From: Anomaloglossus baeobatrachus
Taxonomy: Eukaryota > Chordata > Amphibia > Anura > Aromobatidae
Length of the DNA: 64,000 bases
Direction of reading: 5' to 3'
NCBI RefSeq assembly: GCF_048569485.1
Contig: NC_134354.1
Coordinates: 88,016,142-88,080,141 of the forward strand
The position numbers and the translations under genes were made by a program. This document shows, in pieces, positions 44,775-56,700 of the stretch. The notes under the pieces are model-generated. The model saw only the letters and a list, made by a program, of their open reading frames with translations. It did not search any database and was not told the origin of the DNA. The first letter of the stretch is position 1. The number at the start of each line of letters is the position of its first letter.

Positions 44775-47700
44775 GCTCATTCTACATATTTCTGACAATA
44801 ATAGGGATATAAAAAAAAAAAGATAATGCAAAAGTGTACATTACCATTTTCTCAATGTCATCCTCAATTTTTTCTTTCTTGGCCAAAACCATTTCTTTTT
44901 CTTGATTTGCAGTGGTGAAATCTTTCCTTAGACGCAGTAATTCTTTCTAAGGAACAAGTGAAAGCAATTCTAGTAAGGATAGTGCCTGTGGGTGCACGTG
45001 AGGAGGTAATGGAGAACCCCCCTATGTGCAGCGCACACAACCTTATATGTTAATTGCTGCTGCAAGGGAGAGAAGTGGCTGCAGGAGAAAAAGCAGGAAC
45101 CACAGCCGTTCCGACTAGTGAAAATGTGTGCGGGCCCCTCCCAATGGCAGCAGTCACTGAAGGGATTTAAACTGTGATCCCAACTGTGAGCACTACAGTG
45201 TGTCTCTATCAATTTATCACTTATGATAAACATTTGGGTAACCCTTTAATGAGCTATATAGCCCCTTTTAACCTCTATACACTATACATCAGGTGCAAGT
45301 ATATGACGCAGACTCAGGAGCTGATCCCGCTCCATATAGAGAAAATGCCGACTGTGCCATTAGCCGGCATTTGCCTCCAACCGGAGTGATCGGACCCATC
45401 TCAGAGCGCTGCTGGCCATTGTCAATGACTGATTGCAGCAATAAATGCCTAGTGGGTTTGCAGGATGCCAACGTGGTACCATGGTAGCCAGCAGCTTTTA
45501 TGAATAATGAGAAATTAATAAATGCTTAGAAAATCTTAAATATAGAAAAGTTTGAATCAAAATGGTATGTACCCTGAAATTGTATATAAAAATAACAGGT
45601 TGCCAAAAAAAAAAAAAAAAAAAAAAGGTAAAATTAAAAGGGGTTTCTTCCACCATATCTCAATTTATTTTTCCCCTTGTCAGTTCATTAAATGGAAGAA
45701 TGAATGTTGTTATTCAAAACTGCAACTCAACAAAAATAAGCGCTTATAAGGCGATGTGGATGCAAAACAACACAAAATAAAAAAAGTTGCAGCTTTTGGA
45801 AGGAGGCACTACATTGATGAATAGCTCTGATACATTCAATACAATTCACAAAGAAGGGAATTTTGTTTACTTACCGTAAATTCCTTTTCTTCTAGCTCCA
45901 ATTGGGAGACCCAGACAATTGGGTGTATAGCTATTGCCTCCGGAGGCCACACAAAGTATTACACTCAAAAGTGTAAGGCCCCTCCCCTTCTGGCTATACA
46001 CCCCCAGTGGGATCACTGGCTCATCAGTTTTAGTGCCAAAGCAAGAAGGAGGAAAGCCAATAACAGGTTTAAGGACCAATTCAATCCGAGGAACATCGGA
46101 GAACTGAAACCATTCCACATTAACAACATGTGTACCCGAAAAAACCCCCGAGAAAACAGGGCGGGTGCTGGGTCTCCCAATTGGAGCTAGAAGAAAAGGA
46201 ATTTACGGTAAGTAAACAAAATTCCCTTCTTCTTTGTCGCTCCATTGGGAGACCCAGACAATTGGGATGTCCAAAAGCAATCCCTGGGTGGGTAAAAGAA
46301 TACCTCATGATAGGGCCGTCAAACGGCTCTCTCCTACAGGTGGCCAACCGCCGCCTGAATGACTTATCTACCTAGGCTGGCGTCAGCCGAAGCGTAGGTA
46401 TGCATCTGATAATGCCTGGTAAAAGTAAATAGACTCGACCAGGTGGGTGCCTGACACACCTGCTGAGCCGTAGCCTGGTGCCGTAATGCCCAGGACGCAC
46501 CCACGGCTCTGGCAGAATGGGCCTTCAGCCCTGAAGGAACCGGAAGCCCAGTAGAACTGTAGGTTTCAAGAATTAGTTCCTCGATCCTCCGAGCCAGGGT
46601 GGATCTGGAAGCTTGCGACTCTTTACGCCGACCAGCGACAAGGACAAGAGTGCATCCGTGTAGAACCTGAGTGCTCTCACCAGATCCAACAGCTGCAAAT
46701 CTTTCTGAAGTTGGTGGACTGGATGAGGACACAAAGAAAGTGACGTGATATCTTGATTGAGATGAGAGTGGGATACCACCTTATGGAGAAATCCCGGAAT
46801 CGGGCGCAGAACTACCTTGTCCTGGTAAAGGACCAGGAAGTAAGATTTGTATGAGAGCGTTACTAGCTCGAAAACTTCTCCTAAGAGCCGTGACCGTACT
46901 AGAGAGGCCACTTCCCGTGAAAGGTGGGAAAGGGAAAATCTTTCCTAGGCTCGAAAGGCGGCTTCTGAAGAGCAATTAGAACCTTGTTCAGATCCCAGGG
47001 CTCTAACGGCCGCTTGTACGGAGTGCTGAGAAGACAAACTCCCTGCAGGAACGTGCGTACTTGCGGAAGTCGTGCTAGGCGTTTCTGAAAAAATACAGAT
47101 AGCGCTGAGACTTGTCCCGAGAGGGAGCTGAGCGACAACCCATTTTCCAACCTAGATTGCAGGAAGGAAGGAAACATAGACGATGGAACCGGCTTGGGAG
47201 AAACCCCTTGAGCCGAGTACCCAGATAAGAATATCTTCCACATCCTGTGGTCAATCTTGGCGGACGTTGGTATCCTAGTCTGTCCCATGGTGGCAACCAC
47301 GTCCTGAGATAATCCTGAAGACGCAAGGCTCCAGGACTCAATGCCACACCGTCAGGTTGAGGGTCGCAGAATTCAACTGGAAAAATGGCCCTTGAGACAG
47401 CAAGTCTGATCGGTCTGGTAGTGCCTCCGGTTGGCCCACCGTGAGGTACCACCGATTCGAGTACCACGTCATCGTCGGCCAATGGAGCGACGAGGATGGC
47501 GCGGCGGCAGTCGTGCCGAACTTGCGCAGCACTCTGGGCAACAATGCCAGCGGCGTGACCCATAAGGTAGCTAGAACTGCGACCAATGCTGAACTAAGGC
47601 GTTCGCCGCCAGAGATCGAAGATTGTGAGACCGTGCCATGAAGCCGGGACGATGTTGTTGTGCCGTGACGCCATTAGGTCGACGTCCGGCATCTGTCAGC

Positions 47701-50700
47701 GGCGACAGATCTTGAGGAGACCATACGCCTGCGTCCATACCCTGGCGACTGAGGAAGTCTGCTTCCCAGTCTTCCCCTGGGATGTGAACTGAGGATACGG
47801 TGAATGCCGTGCCTTCCACCCACGTCAGAATCTGCCGGATTTCCTGGAAGGTTTGCCGGCTGCGTGTTCTTCCTTGGTGGTAAATGTATGCCACCGCTGT
47901 GGAGTTGTCCGATTGAATTCGGATTTGCTTGCTTTCCAGCCACTGCTGGAAGGCTAGTCGAGCAAGATACACTGCTCTGTTTTCCAGAACATTGATCTGA
48001 AGGTTGGATTATTTCTGAGTCCAAGTACCTTGAGCCCTGTGGTGGAGAAAAACTGCTCCCCACCCTGATAGACTCACGTCTGTCGTAACTACCACCCAGG
48101 ATGGGAGTAGGAAGGACCTTGGGAAGTACATAAGGCGGCTCAATGTGTGCGACTGGTCCTTAAAGGAGAGATTGTAGCCTTGTCTGTAGTGAACGCTGTT
48201 GATTTAGCGTAAGCTTCACTATCGCTGAGAGAGTATGAAACTCTATGCCTAGATATGGTAGCGATTGGGTCAGGGTCGGATCTGACATTGAAAGTTGATG
48301 ATCCACCCAAAACTCTGGAGAGTCTCCAGCGCAACATACGGGCAGTGTTCCCTAAGAGGGTGCCCTGACCAGGAAATCGTCCAAATACGGGATCACAGAG
48401 TGACCTTGAGAGTGCAGAACTGTCACTACTGCTGCCATGAACTTGGCGAAGACCCGTGGGGCTGTCGCCAGCAGGAAGGAAGAGTTACGAACAGAAGGTG
48501 TTCGTTTCCTATAACGAAGCGCAGAAACGCTGGTGCTCTGGATCAATCTGCACGTGGAGATAAGCATCCTGTCTATTGATGCTAGGAAACCTCCTTGGGA
48601 CATTGAGGCGATGACGGAGCGGAGTATTCCATCCAGAACCGCCTGGTGCTCACGAGCTTGTTGAGCCGTTTAAGATCCAGAACGGGACGGAACGACCCGT
48701 CCTTTTTTGGCACCCGAAATAAATTGGGGCAAAAACCGTGACCTTGGTCCTGAAGAGGAACGTAGTCACCACTCCTTCTGCCTATAAAGTGCCCATCGTT
48801 TGCAGAAGCGCAACGGCTCGGCCGGGAGGTGGAGAAGTTCTGAAGAATCGAGTTGGAGGACGAACTAAACTCTATCCTGTACCCGTGAGACAGAATGTCT
48901 CTCCCCCAACGGCCATTGACCTATGGCAGTTAAATATCGCCAAGGCGGGAGAGCCTGCTACCGAGCGCGGATGCGAAGAGAGGAGGCTGCAAGACCTGAG
49001 GAAGCCGCCTTGGAAGCGGGTTTTCAGACTGTCTGTTTTGGGCGTGACTGAGCCCGCCACGAATCTGAGCTCCTCTGATCTTTTTGAGTCCTTTTGGACG
49101 AGGGGACCCCTGCTCTGTTGGGGTTTGTTTGTCTGGGCTGAGGTAAGGATGAATCTTTACCCTTGGAGTGTTTAATGATTTCATCCAAACGCCCACCAAA
49201 CAGTCGTTCCGCAGAAAAAAACAAACTGGTTAAGTACTTTTTTGGAAGCAAAATCTGCCTTCCATTGACTTAACGACCAGGGTCTGCGTAAAAACACGGA
49301 GTGAGCAGACGCCTCTGTCGTACGGCTCGTAGAGTGTAGGACAGGCGTGATCGCGTAAGACGCAAATGCAAACATTTGAGAGGTTAAGGATGCCACCTGC
49401 GGTACAGATGTACGTGTGACTGTGTCCATCTGTGTAAGACAAGCTGAAATGGCTTGGAGTGCCTCTATGGCTGCGAATGCTGGAGCCAACGGCGCGCCTA
49501 CAGCCTCATAGGTGGATTTCGACCAGAGATCCATCTGTCTGTCAGCGGCATCTGTAAGTGGAACCCCATCTTCCACTGCAATTATGGATCTAGCCACAAG
49601 CCTGGAGAGTGGAGGATGTCCCTTGGGACACTGGGTCCAGCCCTTGACCACGTCAGGGGCAGGGATAACGTGTATCTTAAGCCGCTTGGAGAAGCGCTTA
49701 TCTGGATAAGCGTGGTGTTTTTGGACTATCTCTCTGAAGGCAGAGTGGTCCAGAAAAATACCTAATTTACGCTTGGGATACCTGAAATAGAATTTCTCCT
49801 GCCGTACAGCTGGCTCCTTCACAGGAGGAGCTGAGGGAGAAATGACCAACATTCTATTGATGGACGCTAAGATAATACAGTATGGCGTCCCCATCAGGTG
49901 TACAGAGATTGAGAGCGGTCTCAGGATAAGACTCCTGAGCAGCTATCTCCGCTTCAGCACCCAGAGAGTCCACCTGCGGAACCCTGAGCAGTGCGATGAA
50001 ACTGAGGGCCGTTCAGCGAGCCCGCTTAGGCTGTCTGGGACTGTCGTCCGTGTCAGAGCCGTGACTCTGGGATGCACGTGACCCCCCCGGAGCTGTAATT
50101 GTTCACACTGAGGGGGACCATGGATCAATGATTCAACAGTGCTCATGGTGTGAGAGACTTGTCTGGACTGCAAGGCTTCTAGTATCACAGCCATAGTCTC
50201 AGAAAATCTGTCAGTAAACACTGCAGACTTCATCCCCAGCCTCTGGATCATTAGCAGAGACTCCGGCTGAGTTGCATACAATGGGGGTGTATGTAACCTG
50301 CCGGCCATATAGCCGTACCTGCTGCACCGGCTGCATGGAAAACATGTGCTTCTGCACCTCTGTTTTCCACAGACAGTATGCTGTAATCTCCTCCGCACAA
50401 TAAGGAGGAAATATACAAAAGTACGACCAAAACAGTGCAATGCATAGCGTAGAAGCATATATCTCAATGCACTTCGGCACTAGTGGGGTTAGCACCACAA
50501 GTGCTGATTAACGCCTGCTCACAGCGATTGTGTGAACCTCAGAATCCCTGTCAGGGTGTTCCCACACTTGTCTGTTTTATCGCTATAGAAAGAACTGACA
50601 ATAATGGCTGCCGGCGTCCTGTGTTAGAGAAGGAAGCCGTGGGCGTGCTTGAGAAAGTGCGGGAATCCGGTTTCACAGTGCACACAGTGAGAGGGGTGGA

Positions 50701-53700
50701 GTATGCAAAACATACTCCAGCTCTCCGGGCTGCCGTGATGTGCAGCGTCACGCCCCTACCCTGACTGGCAGGCCTGTGGGCGTTAACGAACGAACAAGGC
50801 CGCAAAAGCCGGGGACTCGATTTATAAGCGCGGCCGCCGTAAAAGCGCGGCCAGCGCGGAAGTCCCCGGCGCACCACAAGTCCCAGCCGCGTCGCAGTCC
50901 CAGCGGCCGGCGCGACCGTTCTACATAAGTCTGCCCACTCAGCTAAGCTGAAGTGAGACAATGGCACAAGCGCAGCAGCGCTGATGTCCCCGGCGCACTA
51001 ACACACCCAGCAATGCTGCGGTGTGCGTGCGAAATGCACGGGGACACAGAGTACCTTGAGGAAGCAGGGCCATGTCCCTGATGTACTCCGCTCCATATCC
51101 AGCGTCTTCTCCAGGGGCTGCAGATGGAGCACGGTCTCAGTGCCTGGAGACCGTTAAAATCCCACTTCGCCCAGAGCCCTGTAACAGGGATGGGGAAGGA
51201 ATCAGCATGTGGGCTCCAGCCTCCGTACCCGCAATGGGTACCTCAACCTTAACAAACACCTCCGACATAAAGTGGGGTGAGAAGGGAGCATGCTGGGAGC
51301 CCTGTATGGGCCCTCTTTTCTTCCATCCGACATAGTCAGCAGCTGCTGCTGACTAAACAGTGGAGCTATGTGTGGATGTCTGACCTCCTTGCACAAAGCA
51401 TGAAAACTGATGAGCCAGTGATCCCACTGGGGGTGTATAGCCAGAAGGGGAGGGGCCTTACACTTTTGAGTGTAATACTTTGTGTGGCCTCCGGAGGCAA
51501 TAGCTATACACCCAATTGTCTGGGTCTCCCAATGGAGCGACAAAGAAATCATAATAATACATGAGAGGGAAAATAAAACACAACTTTTACTAATTATGCT
51601 AGAACAATGAAAGCCGTGATATGATGGTGGCCGGAGCAGCTGAGTTTTAAAAATGGGGAAAAAAAATATTTTTCCCCTAAAGCAACTCTTAGGGCTGCTT
51701 CTCACTTGCGAGTTTCTCGCAGTAGAGCAATGCGAGAAAATCTCGCATTGGAATCGGACACATGTTAGTGAATGATTCAGCTCTCATCTGCGATTTTTTT
51801 CTCAGTCCAAATCGGACTGAGAAAAAAATCGCAGCATGCTGCTTTTTTGCGAGTTTCTACTGCGAGTTTCTCCAATGCAAGTCTATGGGAGCGTGTAAAA
51901 AAAATCGGATGTCACGGGACGGCATTCACACCATCCTAGTGACATCCGATTTTCTAAATACATTTCTCTCATGTTTCCTAAAACACTGGAAACGAGCGAT
52001 GTCTCCCAATGTCTGTCAATCACTATTCTCTGTCAGTCGGTCTCTCCCTCTCGGTCTCTATTCTCTCTCTGTCGGTCCGTCACTATCTCTGTCCCTCTCT
52101 CACAGTCTGTCGGTCAGTTTCCCCCCTCTCTCATACTTACCGTTCCCCGATCTCCGGCGCGGCGCTGCACGGCATTCACACTGCTGCAGCGGCTTTTCCT
52201 CTTTTGAAAAAGTCGGCCGCTCATTAAACAATCTCGTATTCCCTGCTTTCCCCGCCCACAGGCGCCTATGATTGGTTGCAGTGAGACACGCCCCCACGCT
52301 GAGTGACAGCTGTCTCACTGCACCCAATCACAGCAGCCAATGGGCGGGTCTATACTGTGCAGTGAAATAAATAAATAAATAATTTAAAAAAAATGGCGTG
52401 CGGTCCCCCCCAATTTTAATACCAGCCAGATAAAGCCATACGGCTGAAGGCTGGTATTCTCAGGATGGGGAGCTCCACGTTATGGGGAGCCCCCCAGCCT
52501 AACAATATCAGCCAACAGCCGCCCAGAATTGCCGCATACATTATATGCGACAGTTCTGGGACTGTACCCGGCTCTTCCCGATTTGCCCTGGTGCGTTGGC
52601 AAATCGGGGTAATAAGGAGTTATTGGCAGCCCATAGCTGCCAATAAGTCCTAGATTAATCATGTCAGGCGTCTATGAGACACCCTCCATGATTAATCTGC
52701 AAGTTACAGTAAATAAACACACACACACATGAAAAAATCCTTTATTAGAAATAAAAAACACAAACACATTCCCTCATTACCAATTTAATAAGCCCCAAGA
52801 AGCCCTCCATATCCGGCGTACTCCACGGACCTCCAGCGTCGCTTCCAGCGCTGCTGCATGGAGGTGACCGGAGCTGCAGAAGACACCGCCGCTCCGGTCA
52901 CCTCCAAGCAGCAACTGAGGTGAGTAGCGCGATCTGCTGAGGTGTCACTGAGGTTAATCGCTGTCACCGCTGTATCCAGTGACAGCGGGTAACCTCAGTG
53001 ACAGCTCAGCTGATCGCGCTACTCACCTCAGTTGCTGCTTGGAGGTGACCGGAGCGGCGGTGTCTTCTGCAGCTCCTGTCACCTTCTTGCTGGAAGCGAC
53101 GCTGGAGGTCCGTGGAGTACGCCGGACATGGAGGGCTTTTTGGGGCTTATTAAATTGGTAATGAGGGAATGTGTTTGTGTTTTTTATTTCTAATAAAGGA
53201 TTTTTTCATGTGTGTGTGTGTTTATTTACTGTAACTTACAGATTAATCATGGAGGGTGTCTCATAGACGCCTGACATGATTAATCTAGGACTTATTGGCA
53301 GCTATGGGCTGCCAATAACTCCTTATTACCCCGATTTGCCAACGCACCAGGGCAAATCGGGAAGAGCCGGGTACAGTCCCAGAACTGTCGCATATAATGT
53401 ATGCGGCAATTCTGGGCGGCTGTTGGCTGATATTGTTAGGCTGGGGGGCTCCCCATAACGTGGAGCTCCCCATCCTGAGAATACCAGCCTTCAGCCGTAT
53501 GGCTTTATCTGGCTGGTATTAAAATTGGGGGGTACCGCACGCCATTTTTTTTAATTTAATTATTTATTTCACTGCACAGTATAGACCCGCCCACCGGCTG
53601 CTGTGATTGGGTGCAGTGTGACACCTGTCACTCAGCGTGGGGGCGTGTCTCACTGCAACCAATCATAGGCGCCTGTGGGCGGGGAAAGCAGGGAATACGA

Positions 53701-56700
53701 GATTGTTTAATGAGCGGCCGGCTTTTTCAAAATAGTAAAAGCCGCCGGAGCAGTGTGAATGCCGTGCAGTGCGGCGCCGGGGATCGGTGAGTATGAGAGA
53801 GGGCTGCTAACTTCAGTCACTCAGGGGATTAGCGGTCACCGGTGAGTCCTTCACTGGTGACCGCTAATCAGGACGTGGGACAGACAGAGCCGCAGCATGA
53901 CAATGTAATCGGGTTAAGTTCACCAGAGTTCATTCTGACAGTGCGGCTCTGTCTGTGTCTGCTGTCATCTGCCGTTCAGCTCTGCTACATGGCTGTCTGT
54001 GTCTGCTGTCAGCGGCCATGTAGCAGCGCTGAATGGCAGATGACATAGTAAAAAAATACGCATTACACACGCATTACACACGCATTACACACGCTAGTAA
54101 AATCTCAGAAATAGCATCGCACTTGCGTTGCACTCGCACCTAACGTGAACTAAAATCAGCCGAGTTTTTTTCAGCCCAGTCGGACCGATTTTACTCGCAT
54201 AGATGTGTTTCCACCCTTTGGGTTTCTTTTTGTCATTTCATGAGCGCTTTTTCATTTTTCTGGTTTTAAGGAATCTATTTTAATTGCATTTTTCAGACTT
54301 TTTTTTTTTCTTTTTAACCACATGGCAACTTTGGAAACCTACAGCAGGTTAACCCCTTCACAACTAATGACTTACCTATACATCATTGGTTGTGTATGGT
54401 CCTTTAATGCAGACCCGCGCAGAGAGCATAAGGCTAAGCTCGCACACTGCGTTTTTTTGACGACGCGTTTTTGGCCGCTAAAAACGCACAAACGCACCCG
54501 CGTCGAAAAACGCATCAAAAAACGCATGTGTTTTTACCGCGATTTGGTGCGTTTTTGGCTGCGTTTTGCTGCGTTTTTGATCTCTGCGTTTTGCTGCATT
54601 TTTCCAATGCATTGCATGGGGGGAAAACGCAGAAAAACGCAGGAAAGAATTGACATGTTCATTTTTTTTTTCCAAGCTCAAAAACGCAGCTTAAAAAAAA
54701 AGTTGTGTGCGGACAGCAAAAATGAAAACTCAGACTTTACTGGGGAAGCAAAGTCATGCAGTTTTGAGGCCAAAAACGCACCCGAAAAACGCACTGTGCA
54801 CACATAGCCTATGTCTGCTAATCTGATCAGCAAACAGGAGTTGCTATCAGAGATCCACCTCTGCCTATTAATCCCTTAGATTGTGCTGTCAAACTAACAG
54901 CACAATCTAAAACACTCCGGCAGGGATCACGCTGTTTCCCACTGCCATCAGTGGCCCCGTGACTCGATCACGGGGCACCAATGTGTTGGCATTGCAGTGT
55001 GGAGTCCGATGTGTTTTCTGTGAATGCCGGCAAACCGCCAGCACTCACAGATCAGCGTTTATTTCTCATCAGAGCGATGCTGAAGCACCGCCCTGATCAC
55101 GAGAAGTGATCAGACACTGCAGTCATAAAGTACTAGCAAAATTATTAAAAAAATATATATAAATATAATTAAAATATTTAAAAAAACCTAGAAGTTCAAA
55201 TCAACCACCAAATCAATTAAAAAAAAAAAAAACAAAACAAAAAAAAACCCACAAAGATTTGGTATCCCCAATCAAAATATAAAATCAAATAATCTGGATC
55301 GGTACACAGTAGTGAAAAAACAAAAATAAAATCTGCAGAATTACAATTTTTTGGTTATCGCAATGTTGCAATAAAATCCATAAATAGAATAATTATTATT
55401 AAAGAAGTCAGCCCAAAACACAAAAAATATGCATTCACTGAGCCCCAGATCCCGAAAAATGAGAACACTTCAGGTCTCTGAAAATGGCGAGAAAAGCACA
55501 TTTTTTTTTTTCCCAAACTTCAGACTTTTTTTTATTTTTTTCACTTAGATAAAAGGAAAACTCTAAATGTTTGGCATCTATGAACTTGTACTGACCCGGA
55601 GAATCATCATGCCGGCTCAGTTTTACCATATAGTGAACATAGTAACTAACCCCAACCCCACCAAAAAAAAAAAAAAAAAGATCTTAAAATTGCACTTTTT
55701 TTTGCAATTTCACTGCACTTGGATTTTTTTTCCCATTCTCCAGTACAATATGAGGCAGAATGAATTGTGTCATTCAGAAGTGCAAAAATGCAACTTGTCC
55801 CGCAAAAATATGTCTATATTAACGGAAAATTACAAAAAAAAAAAAGTTATGAAGCAGGGGGTGAAGGGATGGCGAAAACAAAAACTCGCTTGGTGGTGTG
55901 GTGGTTACAGATGCTCAAAAATCTGAACATAGTTTTTACATAGAAGTGCTATTGCTTAGGTTTTTTTTAACCTGTTTTTGGGTGCTTTTTTCAGGTGTGT
56001 TTTCAGAGACCAGTCTGAAAAACACACCCCGACGTGTCTCACAATATACACTAATACACATAAATCCTGTTGGATTGTAGCTTCCCGGATAACAGCTGTA
56101 ATTTTGGTACCTTTAAAACTTTAGCTTTTTCTTGGTTTTGCACATGCTTGAGAAACTCTAGGTCTTCATTCCGACACTCGTACCCCGCCATCTTTTTTAG
56201 CACACCTGATATACGCATCCGATTTATTCCTACATGACAATACACACGTTACAAAGTGCTCTATTTTTAAGAAAACTAACTTTTCAGAGGTATCACACAT
56301 CTGTTGTTACTTAATAACTGTCAGAAAAATCCACAACAAAAATCCCTTAGGTGGCACACAACCCGTATTGTTCGGTTTGTAAGACGCACCCCAAATTTAG
56401 AGGGAAAAATAAAAAGGTTAAAAAAATGGGGTCCATCTTATAATCCGGTGCTGTCTTGCCAGTGGAGGGGCAGCAGAGGTGGTTGAGCGGGGAAATGCGC
56501 TGGGTGTCCCAGATCCTTGCTGCAGGCGCTATGAGGTAGGCAACATCCAGAAACTGTTGGCAGTGCAGGCTTCAAAGAAATGGCACCCAGAGTCGGCGTG
56601 TGCACAGATTGAGCTCAATGACAAGCAGAGATCTCATCTGTGCATGCACCACCTCCGGGCGCCATTTTCCTCAAGTCTGCTGCTGGGAGATCAATGGACA

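Larger units (their letters stand above)
45853..51547 (-). mobile_element. DIRS-type retroelement, copy B (5.70 kb)
   Basis: Same family, orientation and part order as copy A: left terminal repeat GAAGGGAATTTTGTTTACTT, recombinase (about 46,360-47,300), RNase H (about 47,700-47,980), RT (about 48,350-48,720), gag-like region (about 48,930-50,500), one GC-rich leader unit (50,800-50,930) and right terminal repeat. It is shorter than A inside the pol region. Broken with many lesions. It lies in sense orientation within a host intron, has no target duplication, and its empty site is preserved at about 63,790-63,803. Confidence 0.9.

Noticed and set aside
52465-53473. Pairs of identical 60-62 aa frames on opposite strands
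   Set aside because: Produced by the giant palindrome.
54322-54807. 161-aa plus-strand frame
   Set aside because: Runs across the boundary of a TTAA element and a CGTTTTT-rich MITE; composition follows the repeat.
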